From positions 4,002,001 to 4,066,000 of the forward strand of contig NZ_CP080545.1 of the NCBI RefSeq assembly GCF_019550795.1: a stretch of DNA of 64,000 bases, given 5' to 3'. A model generated the notes under the pieces. It was not told where the DNA came from. It searched no databases and worked only from the letters and a program-made list of their open reading frames with translations. This document shows, in pieces, positions 9,421 to 18,282 of the stretch. Each line of letters opens with the position of its first letter. Position 1 is the stretch's first letter. Source of the stretch: Paenibacillus sp. sptzw28. Lineage in GTDB: Bacteria; Bacillota; Bacilli; Paenibacillales; Paenibacillaceae. Position numbers and translations under genes: made by a program.

Positions 9421-10410
9421 TCACTTCCTGCTTATTTCCGCTGCGATTGATTGAACCAATTGACTCTCGATGGCCATTTTCGCTTGGCGCACTCCGTTCT
9501 TGACCGCTTTTATATCGGAGGAGCCGTGGCATTTGATAACAAGTCCTTTTACCCCGAGCAGGGGAGCGCCGCCGTGCTCTTTATAATCCATTTTCTTGCG
9601 CAGCCGCAGCATCCCGGGGCGCAATACGGCAGCGGCCATTTTATTAATAAATGAGCTTGTAAAAGCTTCTTTCATGGTCTTGAACAGCATCCCCGCCGTT
9701 CCTTCCATCGCCTTTAGCATAATGTTGCCGGCGAAGCCGTCGCAAACAAGGACGTCGCAATTTCGGGCAAGGACGTCACGCGCTTCGACATTTCCGATAA
9801 AATGAATCGGCGCCGCTTCCAGCAGCTCATATGCCGCCTTGGTAAGCTCATTGCCTTTCATCGCTTCCGTTCCGACATTGAGCAGACCGACGCGCGGCTT
9901 CTGCAGGCCCTGAACTTTCGTCCGGTAAATGCTGCCCATAATCGCATACTGGAGCAAATGCTCGGGCTTGGCGTCCATGTTGGCGCCAAGGTCAAGCGCA
10001 AGAACTCCCACATCATCCACGGTCGGAAGCATATAAACAAGAGCCGGCCGTTCAATGCCTTCGATTCTCCCGACCACGAGCAGTCCCGTTGTCATGAGCG
10101 CACCGGTATTGCCCGCCGAGAGCATCGCCTCCGCTTTTCCCTCGCGTACAAGCTGACCCGCCATTACCATGGAAGAGCTTTTTTTCCGGCGCACCGCCTT
10201 TACGGGTTCCTCATCCGGGCCAATGACGTCGTCCGCATGTACGACCGTTAAGTTGGACGGCTTTACTCCTCCAAGATGGGCCTCGATTTGGGCTGTGTCG
10301 CCGACCAGAAGCAGCTCCGCATCCGGCCACTCCAGCGCCGCCTCAAGCGCCCCTTTAACTATAAGCTCAGGAGCATGGTCGCCTCCCATCGCATCAATAG
10401 CGATCCGCAC
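9421..10410 (-). CDS. plsX: Phosphate acyltransferase PlsX
   Basis: PlsX converts acyl-ACP to acyl-phosphate, the substrate of PlsY, linking fatty acid and phospholipid synthesis at the membrane. The 329-aa product begins with the canonical [14 protein letters not shown]. The start is GTG at 10410 with GAAGGAGG 6-8 nt upstream; the open frame extends 55 codons further upstream but that part is unrelated in character and lies over fapR. The start lies inside the end of fapR (17-bp overlap), so the two are translationally coupled. Confidence 0.97.
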   Translation of the reverse strand: MRIAIDAMGGDHAPELIVKGALEAALEWPDAELLLVGDTAQIEAHLGGVKPSNLTVVHADDVIGPDEEPVKAVRRKKSSSMVMAGQLVREGKAEAMLSAGNTGALMTTGLLVVGRIEGIERPALVYMLPTVDDVGVLALDLGANMDAKPEHLLQYAIMGSIYRTKVQGLQKPRVGLLNVGTEAMKGNELTKAAYELLEAAPIHFIGNVEARDVLARNCDVLVCDGFAGNIMLKAMEGTAGMLFKTMKEAFTSSFINKMAAAVLRPGMLRLRKKMDYKEHGGAPLLGVKGLVIKCHGSSDIKAVKNGVRQAKMAIESQLVQSIAAEISRK

Positions 10411-11011
10411 TCGAATTTCCTCCTTCGATGACCGACTCGCCCGCGGAACGATAAATGACAAAATGACCTTGAAAAACCATTTCATCTCCAACGTATGAAA
10501 ACACTTCGACTTTCGCTTTGCTTTGCCCGCCCGATATCGACCGGACGTAGGCCTTGGCAATACATTTCTCGCCAAGCTTGACCGATCGCACGAAACGGAT
10601 ATCCGCGGTTGCAGTCAGCGCTATCTCATCGTTGATAACCGCCACGGCAAGCGAATTGGCTTGCGCGAAAACGTGGTGTCCGCGCGCGATACCGGTTCTG
10701 GAAAAGACATGTTCCTCACGAATTTCAAATATGGATATACCGCTCCGATCGAGCTGCAAATCGACTATATCCCCGATAACCTCATGAAGCGGCAATGAAC
10801 GGACGGCATCGTAAGAACGCTCCGCCATCAGCTTCAACCGCTCCCGCAGCTCGGGAATGCCGAGTTCCATACGATCGAGCCGCACCGTCTGTATACTTAC
10901 TTTTAACTGACGTGTCAGCTCACGGTCCGTAATGAACGGGTTTTCTTCTATAAGCCGGGAAAGCTGCTGATGACGCTGCCTTTTCGGAAGACGTTCGATG
11001 GTCCGCACCAC
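10394..11011 (-). CDS. fapR: Fatty acid biosynthesis repressor FapR
   Basis: FapR represses lipid synthesis genes and is released from DNA by malonyl-CoA. The 205-aa protein has an N-terminal helix-turn-helix (about residues 10-55, with [20 protein letters not shown]) and a C-terminal hotdog fold that binds malonyl-CoA (about residues 75-190, including [21 protein letters not shown]). The frame starts at one of two consecutive GTG codons with AAAGG immediately upstream. It heads the operon, and its promoter overlaps a FapR-type operator, which implies autoregulation. Confidence 0.96.
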   Translation of the reverse strand: MVRTIERLPKRQRHQQLSRLIEENPFITDRELTRQLKVSIQTVRLDRMELGIPELRERLKLMAERSYDAVRSLPLHEVIGDIVDLQLDRSGISIFEIREEHVFSRTGIARGHHVFAQANSLAVAVINDEIALTATADIRFVRSVKLGEKCIAKAYVRSISGGQSKAKVEVFSYVGDEMVFQGHFVIYRSAGESVIEGGNSSADRY

Positions 11012-11120
11012 CTTTACTTATTGATTTAAGTATGATATTGGCCGCGTTTCAACGGCCGCGTTGTTTATGAAGCAGTGCGTTGTGAAGAAACACGCAATCT
11101 GTTTTACTTTGCAATCAGAT

Positions 11121-11139
11121 ATTATAACCAGGTACTAAC
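11121..11139 (-). promoter_or_regulatory. FapR operator overlapping a TATAAT -10 box
   Basis: On the minus strand the sequence reads GTTAGTACCTGGTTATAAT. The left half TTAGTACCTGGT matches the known FapR consensus (TTAGTACCnGnTACTAA); the right half is degenerate because it is also a perfect TATAAT. It lies about 110 bp upstream of fapR. Overlap of operator and -10 fits direct repression of the fapR-plsX-fab operon when malonyl-CoA is low. Confidence 0.75.
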
Positions 11140-11157
11140 AGTATATATAAGAATACG

Positions 11158-11179
11158 GCGGGAAGCAATGAGTTCCCGC
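11158..11179 (-). terminator. Hairpin after rpmF
   Basis: GCGGGAA (11158-11164) pairs with TTCCCGC (11173-11179). T-rich sequence follows on the plus side (CTCTTTTAAT), with only a weak tract on the minus side. It separates the DUF177-rpmF transcript from the FapR promoter and probably limits readthrough. Confidence 0.45.
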
Positions 11180-11265
11180 TCTTTTAATCGTTCGCAGCCC
11201 TTGAGAGCGTAAGCTCGAGGCAAAAAAATAGCACCTCACCAGGGATGAAGTACTACTTGAAAGCA

Positions 11266-11439
11266 CTATTGTTTGATGATCTCTCTCGTTTTATAATAAC
11301 CGCAAACCTTGCATACCCGGTGAGCCAATTTCAACTCTCCGCATTGCTCGCATTTCACCATGCCCGGCACCGCCAGTTTGAAGTGCGTGCGGCGTTTGTC
11401 ACGACGAGTTTTAGATGTTCTTCGTTGTGGTACTGCCAT
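11266..11439 (-). CDS. rpmF: Ribosomal protein bL32
   Basis: This 57-aa basic protein of the 50S subunit begins [17 protein letters not shown]. It has the zinc-binding pairs CEQCG and CKVCG, so it is the zinc-containing form. The start at 11439 has TTAAGGAGGTGG upstream; the open frame begins 12 codons earlier but without a ribosome site. It lies downstream of the DUF177 gene with about 50 bp between them, the usual pairing next to the plsX/fab genes in bacteria. Confidence 0.97.
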   Translation of the reverse strand: MAVPQRRTSKTRRDKRRTHFKLAVPGMVKCEQCGELKLAHRVCKVCGYYKTREIIKQ

Positions 11440-11490
11440 GTTTCCCACCTCCTTAACAGAATTCGACGCCCGCATCGGCCGGCGTCTGCT

Positions 11491-11994
11491 TTACTTAAAC
11501 AAATCTTTCAACGCGGCCATCCGGGGATCGATACGATCCTTGGAGCATCCGCAATTTTGCTCGTTCAAGTTGGCTCCGCATGTTTGGCAGAGACCTTTGC
11601 AGTCATCAACGCACAGCGGGACAAAAGGCAGAGAAAGCATGATCGTCTCTTCGATCAACGGTTCAAGATCGATCTTGCCGTCCTCAACCGGAATAATCTC
11701 TTCTTCTTCGGAACCGCCGTCCATTGCCGCCGCCGGCTTGAAGCGCTCATGAAACGGAACGGCAATCCGTTCCTTCGTAGGCTCCAGGCAGCGGGAACAC
11801 GCAAGTTCGACCTCGATCGACAGCTCGCCCTCCACATGAGCGACACCGTCCTCTCCGCTCGCGGTCAAATCCACTTCGAGCGGGCTTGTACCGATGACGT
11901 CTTTACGCACCTGCCGCAGCCAATCGGCGTCCAAACTTCGGCGTATCGGAACTTTCATTCCTTTGGACAATAAATCTTTAACCTGAATCTCCAT
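11491..11994 (-). CDS. DUF177 (YceD) family protein
   Basis: This is a conserved protein of about 167 aa almost always encoded beside rpmF. Members have been linked to 23S rRNA accumulation in bacteria and plastids. The family features are visible: CSRCLEP in the middle and a C-terminal cluster CVDDCKGLCQTCGANLNEQNCGC that probably binds a metal. The acidic stretch EEEEIIPVEDGKIDLEPLIEE is also typical. ATG at 11994 is preferred because GGAG lies 8 nt upstream; earlier in-frame starts are possible. A near-consensus promoter lies just upstream. Confidence 0.9.
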   Translation of the reverse strand: MEIQVKDLLSKGMKVPIRRSLDADWLRQVRKDVIGTSPLEVDLTASGEDGVAHVEGELSIEVELACSRCLEPTKERIAVPFHERFKPAAAMDGGSEEEEIIPVEDGKIDLEPLIEETIMLSLPFVPLCVDDCKGLCQTCGANLNEQNCGCSKDRIDPRMAALKDLFK

Positions 11995-12021
11995 AACCAT
12001 CACTCCAAACAAACAAAGTTT

Positions 12022-12051
12022 ATTATATCGATTCCCGGTTCATTTTGTCAA
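12022..12051 (-). promoter_or_regulatory. Promoter for DUF177-rpmF
   Basis: On the minus strand TTGACA (12051-12046), 18-bp spacer, TATAAT (12027-12022): an almost perfect sigma-A promoter 28 bp upstream of the chosen start. Its -35 hexamer overlaps that of the divergent tmcAL promoter. Confidence 0.85.
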
Positions 12052-12073
12052 CATTTTCACACCATGATATAGT
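12045..12073 (+). promoter_or_regulatory. Promoter for tmcAL
   Basis: TTGTCA (12045-12050), 17-bp spacer, TATAGT (12068-12073), 35 bp upstream of the tmcAL ATG. The -35 box shares bases with that of the DUF177 promoter, so polymerase should not be able to occupy both at once. Confidence 0.75.
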
Positions 12074-12108
12074 GAAAATTATACGCCAAAACGTTCGGAG
12101 GGCGATTC

Positions 12109-13350
12109 ATGCGGACAGTAGGTCTCATTGTCGAGTACAACCCGTTTCACAACGGACATTTATATCATTTGCAGCAATCGGCAAAAATAACGAAAAGCGA
12201 TGCGGTCGTCGCCGTTATGAGCGGAAATTTTCTGCAGCGCGGCGAGCCTGCGCTGCTGGACAAGTGGACGCGGACCGAGATGGCGCTGCGCGGCGGCTGC
12301 GATTTGGTGATCGAGCTGCCGGCGGCTTATGCGACGCAGTCCGCGGAGTGGTTCGCATACGGCGCAGTGGCGCTGCTGGATGCGACAGGCGTCGTCGACG
12401 CCTTGTGTTTCGGCAGCGAGGCCGGCGATATCGGGCCGCTGCGACGCATTGCCCGGGCGGTCGCGCATGAGCCGGAGCCGTTCGGCCGGCTAATGGCGGA
12501 AACGCTTGGCGGCGGCGCGAGCTATCCCGCCGCGTACAGCGAGGCAGTCCGCCTGTTTATGGCGGCCGCCGGCGACCTGGAGGCGGCGGAGTTTCCACTC
12601 GGGCAGCCGAACAACACGCTCGGGCTGCATTATCTGCTCGCGCTGGAGCGGCTCGGGAGTCGGATCGAGCCCTATACGGTACGACGCGAGAAGGCAGGCT
12701 ACTTGCAAGCCGATATTACCGATGCGCAAATCGCCAGTGCTACTGCCATACGCAAACTTGTCGCCGAGCGGGGGAAGCCGGATGATGCCGCACCCTATGT
12801 TCCGCGCTCCACAATGGAGCTGCTGCTGCGGGAATACGCCGCCGGCCGGGGCCCGCTCGGCTGGCCCTCGTTCGCAAAGCAGCTTTTCTATAAAATCGCC
12901 AGCGAACCGATCGAGCTTCTTGCCGGTTATCATGAAATGAGCGAAGGGCTCGAGCACCGTTTGAAGCGGTCGTTCTCCCGGCTGTCAACACTGGAGGTTG
13001 ATCCACTGCTGGAAGCGCTCAAGACAAAGCGGTACACGCGCACCAAGCTGCAGCGAATGCTGCTCGCTGTTCTGCTCGGACACCGCAAAGAGCTGCTCGC
13101 GCCGGACAAGCTGCGCAGCGGCGTTCAATATTTGCGGGTGCTTGGATATACGGGGAAGGGCCGCAAGCTCCTTAAGAGAATGAAAACGTCGGCGCGCCTG
13201 CCCGTCATTCACACTGCCGCCCGGCCGCCGCAGCCCTTCACCTATCTGGAGCTCGATATCCGGGCGACATCGGTATATTCGCTCGCTTGGCCGAATGCAA
13301 CCTCCCGCGACTGCCTCCGCGATTATTACGAGAAGCCGGTTACGCTGTAA
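12109..13350 (+). CDS. tmcAL: tRNA(Met) cytidine acetate ligase TmcAL (YlbM)
   Basis: TmcAL activates acetate with ATP and acetylates C34 of elongator tRNA-Met (established for Bacillus YlbM). The 413-aa protein has an N-terminal nucleotidyltransferase-like domain starting MRTVGLIVEYNPFHNGHLYHL, with the HxGH-type motif HNGH, then AVMSGNFLQRGEPALLDKW, both diagnostic. The start follows CGGAGGG. It is transcribed divergently from DUF177-rpmF, and ylbJ follows on the same strand, as in the Bacillus ylb region. Confidence 0.93.
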   Translation: MRTVGLIVEYNPFHNGHLYHLQQSAKITKSDAVVAVMSGNFLQRGEPALLDKWTRTEMALRGGCDLVIELPAAYATQSAEWFAYGAVALLDATGVVDALCFGSEAGDIGPLRRIARAVAHEPEPFGRLMAETLGGGASYPAAYSEAVRLFMAAAGDLEAAEFPLGQPNNTLGLHYLLALERLGSRIEPYTVRREKAGYLQADITDAQIASATAIRKLVAERGKPDDAAPYVPRSTMELLLREYAAGRGPLGWPSFAKQLFYKIASEPIELLAGYHEMSEGLEHRLKRSFSRLSTLEVDPLLEALKTKRYTRTKLQRMLLAVLLGHRKELLAPDKLRSGVQYLRVLGYTGKGRKLLKRMKTSARLPVIHTAARPPQPFTYLELDIRATSVYSLAWPNATSRDCLRDYYEKPVTL

Positions 13351-13463
13351 CCGGTTTTTCGTTTTTGAGCGGTTTTACATTTTTTAATTGAAGCTGAGTG
13401 TATCGCTGTTTCTCCGTATTGGTCTAATTTCGGTAAGACAAGCGTAGAATGTAGTGGCTGTTT

Positions 13464-14729
13464 TTGTCCAAGCTACTATCTCGCGAGTGGAGTTGGATCA
13501 AGGTGACGCGTACACTGATACTTGCTTTCTTATCCATATCGTTGGTCGCTTCGATTATCAGTCGGCCGGATGAAGCGTTTCAAGCTTCTCTGCAGGGGTT
13601 AACGGTCTGGTGGAACATTGTCTTCCCCGGCCTGCTCCCCTTTCTCTCCCTAATGGAGCTGATGCTGGCCTTCGGCGCAGTACACGGCATCGGCGCTCTG
13701 CTCGAGCCGCTGATGCGCCGGTTGTTCCGCTTGCCCGGCGAAGCGGGCTTTGCGCTCGCGCTGGGCTGGACCGCCGGTTTTCCTTCCGGGGCCGAGACCA
13801 CCGCCGCCCTGCGGCGCCGCGGCGCGGTTTCGCGAGCCGAAGGGCAGCGGCTGCTCAGCTTATCGCATATGCCAAGCCCCTTGTTCATGCTGCTCGTTAT
13901 CGGCGCCGGATTTATGCGGCGGCCCGAGGTCGGCGCGACCATCGCCGCTTCCGTATGGATTGCCGCATTAATTGCCGGTCTTATACAAGCACGCTTCGTA
14001 CCGGGCGCCGCTCTGATGGTGCAAAGCGATGTACGGCTATCCCGAGTGCCGTCCCGCAGCAGCGGCGGCGGGGCACTGCCGCTGCTGCGCCGTGCAGCTG
14101 CCGCGATGGCCGATGCAAGGAGACGGGACGGCCGCACCTTCGGCAAAACGCTCGGCGATGCGGTTACCTTATCGGTCTATAAGCTGATGGCCATCGGCGG
14201 TTTTATGATGATCGGCGCAGTCCTGGTCCGGATTATCGAACCGCTTGTACCCGAATCGCTGCCGGGCTTTCTTCTTTCCGGGCTGATCGAGAGCCATATC
14301 GGAGCTTATTCTGCCGCCGTTATGCCGATGCCCGGCGGTCCCGCATGGAACGCCGCGGCCATAGCAGCTATATTAAGCTGGGGCGGTATAAGCGCCCTGC
14401 TCCAGGCCGGCAGCGCCGTATCGGGCACCGACCTGTCGATCCGCCCGCTCGCCGCCATGCGGGCCGTGCAATCCGCGCTCGCCTTCGCGTTGACACTCGC
14501 CGTATGGGGACCGCTGACGAGTGCGCTCGCCCGGGTGATGCCCACGGTTGCGCCTGTGCTAAGGCAGTATGACGGAGCCGCCGTCTCCCCGCCCCCCGGC
14601 GGTATAATACGTGCGGGGGATTTGCACAGCCTCTGGCCTGCCATGCCTTATAATCTCCTTATATTCGGCGGCGCCCTGCTCCTTCTGACATTGATCTCGC
14701 TCGGCTCATCGAACCGGTTGAAGCGTTAA
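13464..14729 (+). CDS. ylbJ: Sporulation integral membrane protein YlbJ
   Basis: YlbJ is a polytopic membrane protein of the nucleoside-recognition/Gate fold, required for full spore heat resistance in Bacillus. Several hydrophobic segments are visible. The conserved stretches WWNIVFPGLLPFLSLMELML, GWTAGFPSGAETTAALRR and SHMPSPLFMLLVIG match the family. The frame can start at TTG 13464, but GTG at 13503 (MTRTLILAFL, GGAG about 10 nt upstream) gives a more typical N-terminus just before the first membrane helix. The presence of ylbJ supports an endospore former. Confidence 0.88.
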   Translation: MSKLLSREWSWIKVTRTLILAFLSISLVASIISRPDEAFQASLQGLTVWWNIVFPGLLPFLSLMELMLAFGAVHGIGALLEPLMRRLFRLPGEAGFALALGWTAGFPSGAETTAALRRRGAVSRAEGQRLLSLSHMPSPLFMLLVIGAGFMRRPEVGATIAASVWIAALIAGLIQARFVPGAALMVQSDVRLSRVPSRSSGGGALPLLRRAAAAMADARRRDGRTFGKTLGDAVTLSVYKLMAIGGFMMIGAVLVRIIEPLVPESLPGFLLSGLIESHIGAYSAAVMPMPGGPAWNAAAIAAILSWGGISALLQAGSAVSGTDLSIRPLAAMRAVQSALAFALTLAVWGPLTSALARVMPTVAPVLRQYDGAAVSPPPGGIIRAGDLHSLWPAMPYNLLIFGGALLLLTLISLGSSNRLKR

Positions 14730-14778
14730 AAAGGCCGCATCAGCGGCGTCCGGCGTAACCTGGGAAACCCATACTCAA

Positions 14779-15309
14779 CTAATCTTTCTTGGCGTTTTTC
14801 GCAGCAAGCGCGCGCTCAACCTCCGGCGGCACGAGATCATGCACCTTTCCGTGAAAAGCAGCGATCTCTTTTACAATGCTGGAGCTTAAATAGGAATATT
14901 TCGGGTTCGTCATCATAAATATCGTTTCGATTTCACCGTCGAGCTGGTGGTTTGTCGAGGCAAGCTGAAGCTCATACTCAAAGTCCGTGACCGAACGGAT
15001 TCCGCGCACGATGACATCCGCGTTTCGCGACCTCATGAAATGAACGAGCAAGTCGCGGAAGCTGTCTATTGAGACATTCGGTAAATCACGCGTCACATCA
15101 GCCAGAAGCGCTTTGCGTTCATCGACCGTAAACAGCGGATTTTTACTGAAATTGTTCAATACGGCAACGATTAAGTGATCGAACTGCTTGGCAGCGCGAC
15201 GGATTATATCAATATGGCCGTAAGTAACAGGATCGAAGCTGCCCGGATAAACGGCGACCCGCTGCCCGGAAGATATTATTCTGGATGATGAATCGGATTG
15301 TGACGACAT
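14779..15309 (-). CDS. coaD: Phosphopantetheine adenylyltransferase
   Basis: CoaD forms dephospho-CoA from 4'-phosphopantetheine and ATP, the fourth step of CoA synthesis. This nucleotidyltransferase-fold protein has [20 protein letters not shown] with the T/HxGH motif and the late SSSIVKE motif. The ATG at 15309 follows GGAGGAATA; the product has 176 aa, slightly long because of a Ser-rich N-terminal extension of about 15 residues. It starts just after the rsmD stop, the standard rsmD-coaD pairing. Confidence 0.96.
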   Translation of the reverse strand: MSSQSDSSSRIISSGQRVAVYPGSFDPVTYGHIDIIRRAAKQFDHLIVAVLNNFSKNPLFTVDERKALLADVTRDLPNVSIDSFRDLLVHFMRSRNADVIVRGIRSVTDFEYELQLASTNHQLDGEIETIFMMTNPKYSYLSSSIVKEIAAFHGKVHDLVPPEVERALAAKNAKKD

Positions 15310-15310
15310 A

Positions 15311-15895
15311 TTATTCCTCCAAATTAGCGGTCGAATCGGCTTTCGGCCGGTAATGGTAAATCGTAACCGCCGTATCGCCGTATTGGGTGCATTTCGTCTG
15401 CTCGAAACCTTCGATCTTCTCCGGATAACGGTGCTCGCCGTCATGCTCCACGACGATTACCGCTCCCGCTTCCAGAAGCCCGCGCTCGGCAAGCTCTTTC
15501 ATTAGATTGTCCATCTCTTTCATTCTGTATGGCGGATCGAGAAACACAATACCAAAGGTCGTACCGCGTTTGGCCAAAGCCTTGACCGCCCGGCCCGATT
15601 CGTTCCGGTATATTTCCGCACGTTCCGCAAAGCCGGCGGCCTGTACATTCTGCTTGATGACATCAACGCTGCCCCGCTCCAAATCGACGAAAACCGCCCG
15701 TTCCACTCCGCGGCTTAACGCTTCTATACCAAGCCCTCCGGTTCCGGCAAACAAATCAAGCGCCCACCCGCCGTCAAAGTAAGGACCGATCATGCTGAAG
15801 ATCGCTTCCTTTACCTTGTCCGTCGTCGGACGGGTATTCATGCCGGGCACCGCTTTCAAAGCCCGGCCTTTTGCCGAGCCAGCTATAACTCTCAA
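15311..15895 (-). CDS. rsmD: 16S rRNA (guanine966-N2)-methyltransferase
   Basis: RsmD methylates G966 of 16S rRNA using S-adenosylmethionine. The 194-aa Rossmann-fold protein begins [16 protein letters not shown], has the SAM loop [19 protein letters not shown] and the catalytic motif [10 protein letters not shown] (DPPY). The start is TTG with AAAGGGGCAG upstream. It precedes coaD by a single base in transcription order. Confidence 0.95.
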   Translation of the reverse strand: MRVIAGSAKGRALKAVPGMNTRPTTDKVKEAIFSMIGPYFDGGWALDLFAGTGGLGIEALSRGVERAVFVDLERGSVDVIKQNVQAAGFAERAEIYRNESGRAVKALAKRGTTFGIVFLDPPYRMKEMDNLMKELAERGLLEAGAVIVVEHDGEHRYPEKIEGFEQTKCTQYGDTAVTIYHYRPKADSTANLEE

Positions 15896-16178
15896 CTGCC
15901 GTCTGCCCCTTTCCCAACTTCTCGCGTATCGACTGCTGCTATCGTATCACAAATTTTCACTGATGTTAAAGAATCCCGGGCGAGTCCGTTTGCCTGAAGG
16001 CCGACGGCTGCCGACATGAAGCAAAGCCATCCACTTTTTGTCATGTCACGAGGTCTTATTGTTTATATATAATCATAATGAGCAGGCATAATTGTAAGCT
16101 TGTTCATCGGCGGGGTAAGGCCCTATGCTTTTCGATCATTATTTTCATCGTCCCGGCGATAAAGGAAGGAGTGATCAT

Positions 16179-17111
16179 GTGGATATCGGGACGCGCTTAT
16201 TCCGCTCGGCCCTGCTCGGACTTGCCGGCAATAAGGCTGCCCGCGCATTGTCGCAGCGTTACGGGATGAAGCTCGGCGCCCGGCGTTTCGTAGCGGGCGA
16301 AACGATGGACGATGCCATTGCGCAGGCGAAAAGGCTCAATGAGGCGGGAATAGCGGTCACGCTGGACTTCTTGGGAGAAAGCGTGACCAGTCTGGAGGAA
16401 GCGAAATCAAGCGAGCTGGCTTATATCGATTTGCTCAAGTCAATATGCCGCGAGGGAATCGCCGGCAATGTCTCTCTGAAGCCGACGCAGTTTGGTCTGG
16501 CGATTGACAAGGGGGCAGCTTTGGCGGGCATTCGTTCGGTTGTAAAGGAAGCGGCCAAACTGAACTTGTTCGTACGGCTCGACATGGAGGATAGTCCCTG
16601 GACCGATGCAACGATCGGCATTGTACAAACGCTCCGCTCTGAGGGATATGCCAACGTCGGAACAGTCATTCAAGCCTATTTATACCGCAGCGGAGAGGAC
16701 GTCAGAAATTTGACGGCGGAAAAAATCAATTTGCGCCTTGTGAAAGGCGCTTATAAGGAACCGCGTTCTATCGCCTTCGCGACTAAGCCCGAGGTGGACG
16801 CCAATATGCGCCGGCTTATTCAAGCACGCCTCGACAGCGGCGTCTATACTGCGGTTGCCACGCATGACGAGACTATAATTAATTGGGTCAAATCTTACAC
16901 GAAGATGCGGAGGGTGCCCAGAACCGCTTTCGAATTTCAGATGCTGTACGGGATCAGAACCCCTCTGCAGAAGTCGCTTGTCAAGGAGGGCTATACCGTA
17001 CGCAGCTACGTTCCGTTTGGCCGCAGCTGGTATCCGTACTTCGTGCGGCGTCTGGCCGAAAGGCCCGCGAATGTCGTCTTTATCGTAAAAAGCGTATTTA
17101 TCCGCAAATAA
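16179..17111 (+). CDS. Proline dehydrogenase
   Basis: This FAD enzyme oxidises proline to 1-pyrroline-5-carboxylate, passing electrons to the respiratory chain. The 310-aa TIM-barrel protein is the short monofunctional Firmicute type: it has DFLGESV, VSLKPTQFGL, FVRLDMEDS, RLVKGAYKEP and the substrate-binding R-x-x-x-R pattern in EFQMLYGIR. The GTG at 16179 is chosen because GGAAGGAG lies 7 nt upstream; an ATG one base earlier is out of frame and soon closed. It is followed after 36 bp by arginase, so both feed arginine and proline carbon towards glutamate. Confidence 0.92.
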   Translation: MDIGTRLFRSALLGLAGNKAARALSQRYGMKLGARRFVAGETMDDAIAQAKRLNEAGIAVTLDFLGESVTSLEEAKSSELAYIDLLKSICREGIAGNVSLKPTQFGLAIDKGAALAGIRSVVKEAAKLNLFVRLDMEDSPWTDATIGIVQTLRSEGYANVGTVIQAYLYRSGEDVRNLTAEKINLRLVKGAYKEPRSIAFATKPEVDANMRRLIQARLDSGVYTAVATHDETIINWVKSYTKMRRVPRTAFEFQMLYGIRTPLQKSLVKEGYTVRSYVPFGRSWYPYFVRRLAERPANVVFIVKSVFIRK

Positions 17112-17147
17112 GAGATTCCTGCTTAAACGATTGGGAGGGACTCACAT

Positions 17148-18053
17148 ATGAAACAGCTGCAACCGGTTGCCATCCTTCCCGTTCCATTCGATTGGGGCGC
17201 AAGCCGGCGGGGGGCGGACGGCGGACCTGAAGCCGTGCTTCTGGCCGGTCTTGAACGCAAGCTGCAGATGCTCGGCCTGCAATATGAAACAAGGCCGAAC
17301 AGCTATCTGCCGAACCCGGCCGCCGATCGAAGAACGTCGACCCGAATGAAGCATTGGGGCCGCACACTCGCCATGAGCGAAGCCGTCGCCAGGGAGGTAG
17401 CGCTTCTGGCGGAGGGCGGCGCTTTCCCGCTCGCGCTTGGCGGCGACCACAGCATCGCCATCGGCACGATTGCCGGCCTTGCGCAGCGAATGAAACGACT
17501 CGGCGTGATCTGGATCGATGCGCATGCCGATATTAATACCCCTCAAACATCCCCCTCCGGCAATATGCACGGCATGGCCCTTGCCGCCGGGCTCGGGCTG
17601 GGCGATCCGCGTTTTACCGGCATTGCCGGTATCAGTCCCAAGCTTCAGCCGGGCCGCATCGTGCTCGTTGGCGCCAGGGCGCTGGACGAAGGCGAGAAGC
17701 ATTTCATCCGCAAGCACGGCATCGCCTGCTTCACGATGTATGATATTGACAGATACGGCATGGCGCGAGTAATGGAGGACGCGATCGGGATCGCATCTGC
17801 CGGTTCGGACGGCGTCCATGTCAGCTTCGACATCGACAGCGTCGATCCCCGCGACGCGCCGGGCACCGGCACGCCTGTTAGAGGCGGACTGAACTACCGG
17901 GAAGCGCATCTGGCTATGGAGATGCTTTACGACGCCCGCATAGTCACCTCGGCAGACATCGTTGAAGTGAATCCGCTCCTTGAGAACACGCCGGTAACAG
18001 CCAGGCTCGCGGTGGAGTTGATCGGGTCTCTGCTCGGCGAGAAAATTTTATAA
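17148..18053 (+). CDS. rocF: Arginase
   Basis: Arginase hydrolyses arginine to ornithine and urea. The 301-aa ureohydrolase has the Mn2+-binding motifs GGDHSIAIG, DAHADINTP and SFDIDSVDPRDAPGTGTPV plus the substrate loop SGNMHGM, all in the usual spacing. The ATG has GGGAGGGA upstream. It pairs with proline dehydrogenase in a short operon for arginine/proline use; agmatinase is less likely given the SGNMHGM loop. Confidence 0.95.
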   Translation: MKQLQPVAILPVPFDWGASRRGADGGPEAVLLAGLERKLQMLGLQYETRPNSYLPNPAADRRTSTRMKHWGRTLAMSEAVAREVALLAEGGAFPLALGGDHSIAIGTIAGLAQRMKRLGVIWIDAHADINTPQTSPSGNMHGMALAAGLGLGDPRFTGIAGISPKLQPGRIVLVGARALDEGEKHFIRKHGIACFTMYDIDRYGMARVMEDAIGIASAGSDGVHVSFDIDSVDPRDAPGTGTPVRGGLNYREAHLAMEMLYDARIVTSADIVEVNPLLENTPVTARLAVELIGSLLGEKIL

Positions 18054-18205
18054 GTACCGCCATGGTTCACCGCAATTATTTTTTCTTCCCGTAAACAAGA
18101 AGCGAAGGCTTTCTTCATCCTCCTGCCAGTCCCTTAAAGTTCGGTATCTATATCTCAAAGTCAGATATAGCTTGTTAAAAATAAACCTGCCGAAATTTCA
18201 AAGAA

Positions 18206-18253
18206 AAGACCGCCTGGGGATATCGAATCGCCCCAAGCGGTCTTCCTTTTTTG
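18206..18253. terminator. Bidirectional terminator between rocF and the foldase gene
   Basis: A 14-bp stem, AAGACCGCCTGGGG (18206-18219) with CCCCAAGCGGTCTT (18231-18244), has one mismatch. It is followed by CCTTTTTT on the plus strand and TTCTTT on the minus strand. It serves the two convergent genes. Confidence 0.9.
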
Positions 18254-18282
18254 CCTATTCGATTGAAACTTCAAGCCGGTCG

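Noticed and set aside
16038..16078. Promoter TTGTCA...TATAAT before proline dehydrogenase
   Set aside because: The spacing is over 20 bp, too long for sigma-A; not listed as a feature.
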